This document shows positions 28,123-36,251 of a stretch of DNA of 64,000 bases, piece by piece. The translations under genes were made by a program, and so were the position numbers. The notes below the pieces were generated by a model. That model was not told the DNA's origin. It worked only from the letters and a program-made list of their open reading frames with translations, and searched no databases. Position 1 is the first letter of the stretch, and every line of letters begins with the position of its first letter. Location: assembly GCF_000973725.1 (NCBI RefSeq), contig NZ_CP009621.1, positions 682,001-746,000 on the forward strand, in the 5' to 3' direction. The DNA comes from Pontibacter korlensis (GTDB taxonomy: Bacteria; Bacteroidota; Bacteroidia; Cytophagales; Hymenobacteraceae).

Positions 28123-29577
28123 ATGATTAAGAACGAACAAGCAACGGCGGGGCAAAACCTTCCCTACATCGCCGGGATCACGTTGATTGCCACATTGGGA
28201 GGGTTACTTTTCGGGTACGACACGGCCGTTATATCTGGCGCAGAAAGATCTGTACAGAATTATCTGATAGACAGCCAGGGTCTTAGTACCTGGGTACACG
28301 GAGCCACCATCTCCAGCGCCTTGATCGGGTGTATTATAGGTGGTGCTATTTCAGGAATGTTTGCATCAGGAATTGGCCGTAAGAAAACTCTTATCGTTGC
28401 CGCGACACTGTTTTTCCTGTCCGCCTTGGGTTCTGGTTACCCTGAGTTCTTGTTCTTTGACGGAGAAGAGCCTAGCATGGGCTTGCTCTACATGTTCAAC
28501 TTTTACAGGGTAATAGGTGGTATAGGGGTAGGTTTGGCATCCGCCGTTTGCCCGGTATACATCGGAGAGATTGCCCCGGCAAACCTGCGTGGCCGACTGG
28601 TATCACTTAACCAGTTTGCCATCATCTTTGGTATGCTGGTGGTATACTTCGTTAACTGGGGTATTGCCAGTGGGCAACCGATTGAGTGGATAAACGAAGT
28701 GGGCTGGAGAAGAATGTTCCTCTCGGAGGCCATCCCAGCAGGCTTGTTCGGTATTCTGTTGTTCTTCGTACCTGAAACGCCACGCTACTTAAGTATGGCT
28801 GGCAGAGACGAAGAAGCGATGAAGATTCTGACGAAGGTAAACGGACCTGAAACTGCCAGAAAGATACTCGCTGACATCAAGAATACTGTTGAGCACCACT
28901 CAGGCAAGCTATTCTCTTATGGTGCCACTGTAATTGTAATCGGTATCCTGCTGTCTGTTTTCCAGCAGTTTGTGGGTATTAACGTGGCACTTTACTATGC
29001 ACCAAGAATTTTTGAAAGTATGGGTGCCGGTAAAGACGCCTCTATGCTGCAGACAGTGGTGATGGGTATAGTGAACGTGATCTTTACAGTAGTTGCTATA
29101 CTTACAGTAGATAAGTGGGGAAGAAAGCCACTGTTGATGGTTGGCTCTATTGGTATGGCCATTGGTATGTTTGCCATCGCAGGTCTCTCCTACTACGAAG
29201 TTATTGGCATCAGCACACTGGTGTTCATCATCATCTACACTGCCTCTTTCATGATGTCATGGGGTCCTATCTGCTGGGTACTGATCTCAGAGATATTCCC
29301 TAACAAGATTAGAGGTAAGGCCGTAGCCGTAGCCGTAGCAGCGCAGTGGGCAGCCAACTACTTCATCTCTTCTACTTACCCATCTATGATGGAGTTCAGC
29401 GGTGCCTTTACTTATGGCTTCTATGGTGTGATGAGTGCACTATCGTTCCTGTTTGTATGGAAAATGGTGCCTGAAACCAAAGGTAAGTCACTCGAGGAAA
29501 TGGAAGCCCTTTGGACAGGAAAGTCAGGAGTTGTGGCAGAAGATAAGGCCATGCTTGCCGGCAGGTCCAAAGTATAA
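28123..29577 (+). CDS. xylE: D-xylose/H+ symporter of the sugar porter family
   Basis: The 484-residue twelve-helix transporter has the sugar porter signatures GGLLFGYDTAVISG in helix 1, FVPETPRYLSM after helix 6, QQFVGINVALYYAPRIF in helix 7, DKWGRKPLL and VPETKGKSLEEME at the C-terminal end. These and the position after xylBA indicate xylose import across the inner membrane. An in-frame run of three GCCGTA hexamers (near 29316-29335) encodes alternating Val-Ala in helix 10. A strong terminator follows immediately. Confidence 0.94.
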   Translation: MIKNEQATAGQNLPYIAGITLIATLGGLLFGYDTAVISGAERSVQNYLIDSQGLSTWVHGATISSALIGCIIGGAISGMFASGIGRKKTLIVAATLFFLSALGSGYPEFLFFDGEEPSMGLLYMFNFYRVIGGIGVGLASAVCPVYIGEIAPANLRGRLVSLNQFAIIFGMLVVYFVNWGIASGQPIEWINEVGWRRMFLSEAIPAGLFGILLFFVPETPRYLSMAGRDEEAMKILTKVNGPETARKILADIKNTVEHHSGKLFSYGATVIVIGILLSVFQQFVGINVALYYAPRIFESMGAGKDASMLQTVVMGIVNVIFTVVAILTVDKWGRKPLLMVGSIGMAIGMFAIAGLSYYEVIGISTLVFIIIYTASFMMSWGPICWVLISEIFPNKIRGKAVAVAVAAQWAANYFISSTYPSMMEFSGAFTYGFYGVMSALSFLFVWKMVPETKGKSLEEMEALWTGKSGVVAEDKAMLAGRSKV

Positions 29578-29580
29578 AAT

Positions 29581-29625
29581 AGACGGTTTCTGAATTTAGA
29601 AGTAAGTTCAGAAGCCGTCTTGCAT
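29581..29625 (+). terminator. Terminator after xylE
   Basis: AGACGGTTTCTGAA (29581-29594) pairs with TTCAGAAGCCGTCT (29607-29620) with one G-U, across a 12-base loop, then TTGCATTTCTT. It starts 4 bases after the xylE stop. Confidence 0.8.
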
Positions 29626-29634
29626 TTCTTAAGT

Positions 29635-29699
29635 CAGTGGGAGTTTGTAAGTAATTCGAAGCAACTCAGCTTCGCAGCTTACAGGCTCCCACTGTTTTT
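29635..29699 (+). terminator. Second long hairpin with T-run
   Basis: A 17-base stem (29635-29651 with 29678-29694, two mismatches or wobbles) encloses an inner perfect stem CGAAGC/GCTTCG, and is followed by TTTTT. It is a back-up terminator or a mobile palindromic element; the two-tier stem is more elaborate than needed for termination. Confidence 0.55.
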
Positions 29700-29761
29700 G
29701 TTTTACCTATACGGAGCCGGCTTATACAGCTTTTCATAAAGAGCATGCTCGGGCAAAAAGA

Positions 29762-29797
29762 AAAAGCCCTGAAGAGCAGAAACTTTTCAGGGCTTTT
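29762..29797 (-). terminator. Bidirectional terminator, serves the GMC operon
   Basis: AAAAGCCCTGAA and TTCAGGGCTTTT form a perfect 12-base stem around a 12-base loop. The A/T arms make it functional from both sides; it is the likely terminator of the minus-strand GMC operon ending at 29885. Confidence 0.8.
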
Positions 29798-29884
29798 AGC
29801 TAACCTATAAATAGAGAAACACTAACAATTCTTTCAAGGCAAAGAGCTTGTACTTTAGATTAGACGCTCTTTGCTGATTTTGCC

Positions 29885-31600
29885 CTACAGGTTTCCTTTC
29901 TTCATCTCGCTCACGGCGTAATCTACAGCGCGTGCGGTAAGCGCCATATATGTCAGGGAAGGGTTCTGTGTGGCTGTAGAAGTCATACACGCTCCGTCTG
30001 TTACGAAAACATTCTTGCAGGCGTGCAGCTGGTTATACTTGTTGAGCAGCGAAGTCTTAGGATCATGTCCCATTCTTACGCCTCCCATCTCATGTATGTC
30101 CAGGCCTGGAGCCTGCTTCGAGTCTGTCGTTCGGATATTGGTAAAGCCTGCCTTAGTGAACATCTCTGTCATCTGCTCCAGGTAATCTTTCACCATCTTC
30201 TCATCATTGTCGTCGTAGCCTATCGAGATGTTGAGCAGTGGCATTCCCCAGGCATCTTTCTGGTCCTTGCTCAGGCTTACCTGGCTCTCTTCCTTCGGTA
30301 TGGTTTCACCCATCATGTGAGAGCCTACCCTCCAGTTTGTCAGGCCTGGATTAAGAAGCTGCTGCTTCAGATCAGCCCCAAACCCAGAACGGTCTTCTGT
30401 GTTATACCTGCCAGCACTAAAACCAGCCGCATATCCACGCAGGAAGTCTGTTTCCTGCTTGTGTAGGTTCCTGAAACGAGGAATATAACCTCCTCCGGCT
30501 GGGTTGCGGCCATCGGTGGCATACTCCATCAGCCCATCGTATTCTGCCGATATACGCGCCCTGTAGTTATGGAAAGCGACATACTTGCCTAGCAGTCCAT
30601 TGTCGTTGCCCAGCCCGTTCGGGAACCTGGAGGAAGTGGAGTTAAGCAGGATGTGGTTTGTATTAAGGGCAGCCGCATTCACGAATATGATGTTGGCATA
30701 GTACTCAGTCACCTCTTTGGTGTTTGCATCGATCACGCGCACGCCGCTTGCCTTGCCCGCCTTCTCGTCATAGATAACCGACTCCACTACGGAGAACGGC
30801 AGCAGTGTCAGGTTGCCTGTGCGTTCCGCCCACGGAAGCGTAGACGAGTTGCTGCTGAAGTACCCTCCAAACGGGCAGCCTCGCTGGCAAAGGGTACGGT
30901 TCTGGCACTGCGCCCTGCCTTGGTCCAGGTGTATCTGGTTAGGCTTGGAAAGATGTGCGCAGCGCGCACTGATCACGTGCCTGTTGCCGTACTGCTTTTG
31001 CAGTTGCTGTTTAAAGTAGTCTTCCACGCTGTTAAGCGGGAAAGCCGGCAGGAAGTCTCCATCAGGCAGTTCAGCAAGGCCGTCGCTGTTGCCGGAGATG
31101 CCTGCAAACCTCTCTACATACGTATACCAGGGCGCAAGGTCTTTATAACGTATAGGCCAGTCTACAGCAAAACCATCCCGGGCAGGCCCTTCAAAGTCAA
31201 GCTCGCTCCAGCGCTGCGTCTGCCGCGCCCACAACAGCGATTTGCCTCCTACTTGATAGCCGCGTATCCAGTCAAAAGGCTTCTCCTGCACGTAAGGGTG
31301 CTCTGAGTCCTTTACAAAGAAGTGCATGGCATCTTCACGGAAAGCATAGCAACGGCTCACCACCGGCTCCTTCTTCCTGATCTCCAGCGGCACCTCTCCC
31401 CTGTGCTCAAACTCGTAGGGCATTTTGTTAGTGGTAGGATAGTCACGGTTGTGCTTCACATCCCGCCCCCTCTCCAGCACCAGGGTCTTCAGGCCTTTTT
31501 CGGTTAGCTCTTTGGCTGCCCAGCCTCCGCTAATGCCAGAGCCAATAACAATAGCGTCGTAAGTACGCTGCTTTACACTGTCTATGTTTAGGTTCGCCAT
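29885..31600 (-). CDS. GMC-family FAD-dependent oxidoreductase, large subunit
   Basis: The 571-residue protein has the FAD-binding dinucleotide motif AIVIGSGISGGWAAKEL near residues 15-31, a VGGKSLLWARQTQRWSELDF segment, and the C-terminal catalytic His region DIHEMGGVRMGHDP with NVFVTDGACMTSTATQNPSLT. Cysteines in NRTLCQRGCPFGG resemble those of gluconate/sorbitol-type membrane GMC enzymes. It follows, by 3 bases, a gluconate 2-dehydrogenase subunit-3-like gene. Such pairs oxidise sugars, polyols or glycosides (for example at C3 of glycosides) and pass electrons to the respiratory chain. It has no signal of its own and probably travels with the Tat-signalled small subunit. The substrate is unknown and no cytochrome c gene is adjacent. 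Confidence 0.85.
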   Translation of the reverse strand: MANLNIDSVKQRTYDAIVIGSGISGGWAAKELTEKGLKTLVLERGRDVKHNRDYPTTNKMPYEFEHRGEVPLEIRKKEPVVSRCYAFREDAMHFFVKDSEHPYVQEKPFDWIRGYQVGGKSLLWARQTQRWSELDFEGPARDGFAVDWPIRYKDLAPWYTYVERFAGISGNSDGLAELPDGDFLPAFPLNSVEDYFKQQLQKQYGNRHVISARCAHLSKPNQIHLDQGRAQCQNRTLCQRGCPFGGYFSSNSSTLPWAERTGNLTLLPFSVVESVIYDEKAGKASGVRVIDANTKEVTEYYANIIFVNAAALNTNHILLNSTSSRFPNGLGNDNGLLGKYVAFHNYRARISAEYDGLMEYATDGRNPAGGGYIPRFRNLHKQETDFLRGYAAGFSAGRYNTEDRSGFGADLKQQLLNPGLTNWRVGSHMMGETIPKEESQVSLSKDQKDAWGMPLLNISIGYDDNDEKMVKDYLEQMTEMFTKAGFTNIRTTDSKQAPGLDIHEMGGVRMGHDPKTSLLNKYNQLHACKNVFVTDGACMTSTATQNPSLTYMALTARAVDYAVSEMKKGNL

Positions 31601-31603
31601 GGC

Positions 31604-32149
31604 TTAGCTGATTTGTGCTTTGTTAACAGGGAAATAAGCGTTGTACCTTCCTGGTACCAACTCGTAAATCCGTAGCTTGGTCATTACAAGCTCGGAGTTA
31701 AGGTATCCTTTTATTGTCTGGTTTTTAAGGATTTCATAAAAAGCAAGCACCTCTTCAGGAGCATTTTTGGCGTTAACGGCCGCAATCACCTCATTCTTTT
31801 GTTTTGAACTTAAGTCAACAAAAGAATTGCCCGTTTGCTTTTTAGTCAACTCCTCAAACGCATCCATACCTTTCATAAAAGACTGCTGCTCTTCTGCCTC
31901 ATAGCAGTCGTCCAGCATCTTGAGCGCAAACAGGTGCAGTCCCATCTCCTTGGCCCCTGGAGTATCGGTGGCAGGTATAATGGTGTCCACCACCTCTGCC
32001 AATAGCTTCTCCTGCTCTTCTGAAACACTCAGGTGCTGCAGGCTGATGGAGGCCTTTGCCTCTTCCATCATGCACGAGGGAAGCAACATGGCTCCACCCG
32101 TAAACAGCAGCAAGCCTTTAACAACGGAACGCCTATTCATATATCTCAT
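31604..32149 (-). CDS. Gluconate 2-dehydrogenase subunit 3-like protein with Tat signal
   Basis: A small (about 180 residues) companion of the GMC subunit. The twin-arginine motif MNRRSVVKGLLLF with a following LLPSC suggests Tat export and perhaps lipidation. An upstream ATG at 32176 would add nine residues; starts at 32149 or 32140 place the RR motif properly near the N-terminus, so I chose 32149. The helical body (LLAEVVDTIIPATDTPGAKEMGLHLFALKMLDDCY) is typical of the gluconate_2-dh3 family. It is expected to carry the FAD subunit across the membrane and dock the complex. Confidence 0.85.
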   Translation of the reverse strand: MRYMNRRSVVKGLLLFTGGAMLLPSCMMEEAKASISLQHLSVSEEQEKLLAEVVDTIIPATDTPGAKEMGLHLFALKMLDDCYEAEEQQSFMKGMDAFEELTKKQTGNSFVDLSSKQKNEVIAAVNAKNAPEEVLAFYEILKNQTIKGYLNSELVMTKLRIYELVPGRYNAYFPVNKAQIS

Positions 32150-32636
32150 TTTTTGATTATACTTTGTCTGTAACACAGCATGCTTCTGGAGACGTCAGCA
32201 CCTCTTTATACTTAGGAGCTCTGTACCCTACTCCTAATACTATTAGCTATGTTAAGGGAACGTGAAAGCAATCTACAAAATCACACACAACTCCTCAACA
32301 CATCATGATATAAATATAAGCAGATTTATCAAATATCATACTTGCGATCAATACTTACAGTGATTACTTACTGCAATTTATCTTTGATGACCACTCCCTA
32401 AGGCACCTCAAAACAAGCTCCTCATTATCAAAACTATACCCTCGCCTAATTACAATAGCGCATAAACCCCAGTCTCTCTCCTGGGCTAGTAACCTGTTGT
32501 CATCTGATCCTAAACAAAAAGCTTAGAGACGAGTAGCAGCAACAGCATAGCTTGCTCTTCTACATATTCACCTCCAACAACTTTAATCTATTTAATTGTT
32601 CAAACATTAAATATAATTTTTTAATAACACAAATTA

Positions 32637-32670
32637 TTTTGCGAAAAGCTTGCTTGTATTTTTATATTTG
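32637..32670 (+). promoter_or_regulatory. Bacteroidota-type promoter for second susC
   Basis: TTTTG at 32637-32641 and TATATTTG at 32663-32670 match the -33 TTTG and -7 TAnnTTTG consensus with a 21-base spacer. Transcription should begin near 32677. Confidence 0.65.
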
Positions 32671-32681
32671 ATAATATTTAT

Positions 32682-32697
32682 GTGATTGAGCACTCAG
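32682..32697. promoter_or_regulatory. Shared near-palindromic motif, copy 2
   Basis: GTGATTGAGCACTCAG differs by one base from 19739-19754 and begins 11 bases after the -7 box, so it would overlap the transcription start. Both copies are followed within 7 bases by TTTAAAC. A repressor bound here would block initiation. Confidence 0.55.
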
Positions 32698-32860
32698 TTT
32701 AAACGCCTATGTAGCATCTATACTTCAGAATCCAAATCTCTTTCCTGCAAGCAATATTCTGGCGTTCAGAAACATACCACTCTTTTCATGCCTGGCAAGA
32801 GCAGAGTGTGCCTGCACTTTAAGCAGAGTATTTAAAACATCTCACCTTAACCAATTTTAT

Positions 32861-35800
32861 ATGAAACAGAGATACACAAGTACATGGAGACTCCCTCAGG
32901 ATAACCATGCTAAAACTCCGTTCCGGAAAAAGCAATTGGCTGCAATACTTGCAGCAGCATGCTTTTTTCATGGTTCTGCCGAAGCTACTACCATTGTTGA
33001 TGCTACTTCATTCACCCTAAATAATGCATGGGTGCAGGGCACAGAAGTAAGAGGAAGGGTAATAGGAGATGCAGGGGAAGCTATACCTGGTGCAACCGTT
33101 GTTGTAAAAGGTACTACTGTGGGTACTGCCACTGATGCTAATGGTAATTTCACTATCAATGTGCCTGCTGGTGGCAGCACACTTGTTGTATCCTTTATAG
33201 GCTATAAGACACAAGAGGTGCCCATCAACGGCCGCGCAACAATAGATGTATCCTTAGCCACTGATGCACAAGCCCTGCAAGAAGTTGTGGTAACAGGTTA
33301 TGCAACACAAGAGAAAAAGGACTTAACCGGTGCTGTGGCTGTTGTAGATGTGTCTGAAATGACCAAACAGCCGGAAGCACAGGTTTCAAGCATGCTACAA
33401 GGTAGAGCGGCTGGTGTTACGGTGTTAGGTTCAGGACAGCCGGGCCAGGCACAGCAGGTAAGAATCCGAGGTTTCAACACCTTCGGTAATAACAGCCCTC
33501 TTTATGTAGTTGATGGAGTTCCTACGCAGAACATTAACGACCTGAACCCTAACGACGTGGAGTCGATGCAGGTACTGAAAGATGCAGGCTCTGCTTCGAT
33601 TTACGGTTCTCGTGCAGCTAATGGTGTGGTCATCATTACAACCAGAAGAGGTAAAGACAAAGTAACAGTGCAGTACGACGGTTACTATGGTACACAGCGC
33701 CCTCAGAATGACAATCCATGGAACCTGGCCAATCCGCAGGAGATGGCTCAACTGAACTGGATGGTGGCAAAGAACAGTAACCCGAACGAGCCTATCTCAC
33801 ATCCATTGTACGGATCAGGCGCAACTCCAACGCTGCCAGATTACCTGGTGGCAGGCAATAGCACAGGCCTGATGGAGGGAGACCCAAGAGTAGACCCAAG
33901 CCTTTACAACGTGAACCCATTCTATACAGGAGGTAGCGGGGAGCTTGGTTCTTTCTACAGAATAGTTAGAGCCAATAAAGAAGGTACAGATTGGTTTAAT
34001 GAGATCTTTCAGCCTGCCCCTATCACCAGCCATAACCTGGCTGTAAGTGGCGGCGGCGACATGGGTAACTTCTACTTCTCAGCTAACTATTTTGACCAGC
34101 AAGGCGCGCTGATGAATACTTACTTCAAGAGATTTACAGTACGTGCTAACAGCACCTACAACATCTCCAAAAATGTAAGAATCGGCGAAAACCTGGCTTA
34201 CTCCGTTATCGACAACCCGCGCATCAACGGCAACGAGTCTGCTATCAACATGGCGTACCGCCAGCAGACCATCATTCCCGTGTATGATATTATGGGCAAC
34301 TTCGCCGGATCTTATGGTAGCGGCCTGGGAAACGCCAGAAATCCTGTGGCACAGCTCGACAGGATCAGGAATAACAATGTGCTCAATAACCGCCTTTTTG
34401 GTAATGTGTTCGCCGAAGTAGACTTCCTGGACAGCTTTACAGCCCGCACCATTTTTGGTGGCGAGATGTATAATAACACCTTCAGGTCTTTTACTTTCCC
34501 GGAATACGAAAACGCGGAAAACAACACCTTCAACCAGTTTAACCAGTCTGCCAGCAATGGCTACAACTGGACTTGGACCAATACCCTTACTTTCAAAAGA
34601 AGCTTCAACGATGTGCATGACCTGACGGTAGTGGCCGGATCAGAAGCTTACAATAACTTCTGGAATGAAGTAGGTGGTACAACGCAAGGGTATTTCTCTT
34701 TTGATCCGAACTTCACTACGCTAGGAACAGGTTCCGGTACCCGAACTAACTTCAGCAACAGAAGCGAAGATGCCTTGTTCTCCCTAATCGGTAGAATTGA
34801 CTATAACCTGTTAGATAAGTACCTGCTGGGCTTTGTAATTCGTCGTGACGGTTCTTCCCGTTTCGGAGCAAACAACCGCTATGGTACCTTCCCTGCGGTA
34901 AGTGCTGGCTGGAGAATTTCTCAGGAGCCCTTCATGCAGAACTTCACATGGATTGCTGACATGAAAATTCGTGGTGGCTACGGTGTGATGGGTAACCAGC
35001 TGAACGTGTCTCCGGCTAACGCCTTTACTACCTTTGGTGCAGACAGGGTTCTATCTTACTATGATATTGCCGGCACCAACAACTCAACTGTAGAAGGTTT
35101 CAGACAGTCGCGCATTGGTAATCCTGATGCTAAATGGGAAACCATCATCAACAGCAATATAGGTTTTGATGCAACCCTACTGAACGGTAGAATTGATGTA
35201 ACCTTAGACTATTATAGCAAAGAAATCAAAGACCTGCTGTTCGACCCAGAGCTTCCTGGTACTGCCGGTGGTGCAACTCGCCCATTCGTAAACATTGCCA
35301 GAATGCAGAACAAAGGCTTTGATGCCGCTGTAACAGGCCACATAGATGTTTCATCAGACCTGAGATTTGACATTACAGGTACCCTGACAACCTATAACAA
35401 CAAGATTCTGAAGATCTCTAACGGCGCTCAGAACTTTGATCTGGAGTCACGCCGCTTTAACGGTAGCAACATTATCCGTAACCAGGTGGGTTCTGCTATG
35501 AGCTCCTTTTTCGGATACCAGATAGCTGGATTCTGGGATGACGAGTCAGAGATTAACGACGCCAACGAATTGGCCAGAACCTCTACAGGTGACCCTAACG
35601 CTGTTTACCAAGCCGACGTTGCTATAGGTCGTTTCCGTTATGCCGACGTTAATGGCGACGGCATCATCACGCCTGATGACAGAACAGTTTTAGGTAGCCC
35701 GAACCCAGACTTTACCTACGGTCTGAACATTGCCGCGACTTACAAGAACTTCGACTTTACCATGTTCTTGTATGGCTCACAAGGCAATGAGATTTGGAAC

Positions 35801-36226
35801 CAGGTAAAATGGTGGACAGACTTCTACCCTAACTTCCTAGGAGCGAAGAGTAAAACAGCCGTACATGATTCATGGACACCAGAGAACCGCAATGCAACTG
35901 CGCCTATCCAGGAAGCTGACGGCTCCTTCAGCACAACCAACGTACCAAACTCTTATTACGTGGAGAACGGCTCTTACTTGAGAGCTAAAAACGTGCAGCT
36001 AGGTTACACCTTGCCTAAGAGCCTGCTAAACAATTATGGTATAGGTAGTCTGAGAGTGTATGTGCAGGCGGCTAACCTGTTCACTATCACTAAATACTCT
36101 GGCATCGACCCTGAGATTACTGGTTACGATGCAAACGGTAACGTGACAACCACGGCTTTCGGTATCGACGAGGGTAACTACCCTAACATGCGCCAGTACC
36201 TGCTTGGTCTAAATGTTTCTTTCTAA
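32861..36226 (+). CDS. SusC-like TonB-dependent outer-membrane transporter (second pair)
   Basis: The 1121-residue protein has an N-terminal signal region, a carboxypeptidase-regulatory-like domain (GRVIGDAGEAIPGATVVVKGT), a TonB box (ALQEVVVTGYA), a plug (QGRAAGVTVLGSGQPGQAQQ, NSPLYVVDGVPTQNINDLNPND, SIYGSRAANGVVIITTRRGK) and a barrel ending in QYLLGLNVSF. It forms a two-gene operon with the susD 25 bases downstream and is ended by a strong terminator, so no hydrolase shares the transcript. The substrate is unknown; xylan oligosaccharides are possible from the locus and from a promoter-proximal motif shared with the xylan susC. Confidence 0.96.
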   Translation: MKQRYTSTWRLPQDNHAKTPFRKKQLAAILAAACFFHGSAEATTIVDATSFTLNNAWVQGTEVRGRVIGDAGEAIPGATVVVKGTTVGTATDANGNFTINVPAGGSTLVVSFIGYKTQEVPINGRATIDVSLATDAQALQEVVVTGYATQEKKDLTGAVAVVDVSEMTKQPEAQVSSMLQGRAAGVTVLGSGQPGQAQQVRIRGFNTFGNNSPLYVVDGVPTQNINDLNPNDVESMQVLKDAGSASIYGSRAANGVVIITTRRGKDKVTVQYDGYYGTQRPQNDNPWNLANPQEMAQLNWMVAKNSNPNEPISHPLYGSGATPTLPDYLVAGNSTGLMEGDPRVDPSLYNVNPFYTGGSGELGSFYRIVRANKEGTDWFNEIFQPAPITSHNLAVSGGGDMGNFYFSANYFDQQGALMNTYFKRFTVRANSTYNISKNVRIGENLAYSVIDNPRINGNESAINMAYRQQTIIPVYDIMGNFAGSYGSGLGNARNPVAQLDRIRNNNVLNNRLFGNVFAEVDFLDSFTARTIFGGEMYNNTFRSFTFPEYENAENNTFNQFNQSASNGYNWTWTNTLTFKRSFNDVHDLTVVAGSEAYNNFWNEVGGTTQGYFSFDPNFTTLGTGSGTRTNFSNRSEDALFSLIGRIDYNLLDKYLLGFVIRRDGSSRFGANNRYGTFPAVSAGWRISQEPFMQNFTWIADMKIRGGYGVMGNQLNVSPANAFTTFGADRVLSYYDIAGTNNSTVEGFRQSRIGNPDAKWETIINSNIGFDATLLNGRIDVTLDYYSKEIKDLLFDPELPGTAGGATRPFVNIARMQNKGFDAAVTGHIDVSSDLRFDITGTLTTYNNKILKISNGAQNFDLESRRFNGSNIIRNQVGSAMSSFFGYQIAGFWDDESEINDANELARTSTGDPNAVYQADVAIGRFRYADVNGDGIITPDDRTVLGSPNPDFTYGLNIAATYKNFDFTMFLYGSQGNEIWNQVKWWTDFYPNFLGAKSKTAVHDSWTPENRNATAPIQEADGSFSTTNVPNSYYVENGSYLRAKNVQLGYTLPKSLLNNYGIGSLRVYVQAANLFTITKYSGIDPEITGYDANGNVTTTAFGIDEGNYPNMRQYLLGLNVSF

Positions 36227-36251
36227 TCAATTAAATTTAACTACCTGAGAT

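Larger units (their letters stand above)
29578..29884. other. Convergent intergenic region with three hairpins
   Basis: These 307 bases between the convergent xylE and GMC genes hold three inverted repeats (29581-29620, 29635-29694, 29762-29797), each listed below. No gene is apparent. Confidence 0.75.
32150..32860. promoter_or_regulatory. Divergent AT-rich regulatory region upstream of second susC
   Basis: About 710 bases between the divergent GMC pair and susC. The right part holds a good promoter (32637-32670) and the shared motif (32682-32697). From the predicted start of transcription, the susC leader would be about 180 bases. I see no coding sequence in the remainder, which contains poly-A/T stretches and could bind further regulators. 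Confidence 0.65.

Noticed and set aside
29310-29345. Tandem GCCGTA repeats in xylE as a phase-variation tract
   Set aside because: Only three hexamer units, in frame and within a helix; a length change would not shift the frame.
30653-31306. Plus-strand 217-codon frame opposite the GMC gene
   Set aside because: Antisense shadow of a well-supported FAD oxidoreductase, with no recognisable domain.
34079-34618. Minus-strand 179-codon frame inside susC
   Set aside because: Antisense of a SusC barrel region; no signal or motif of its own.
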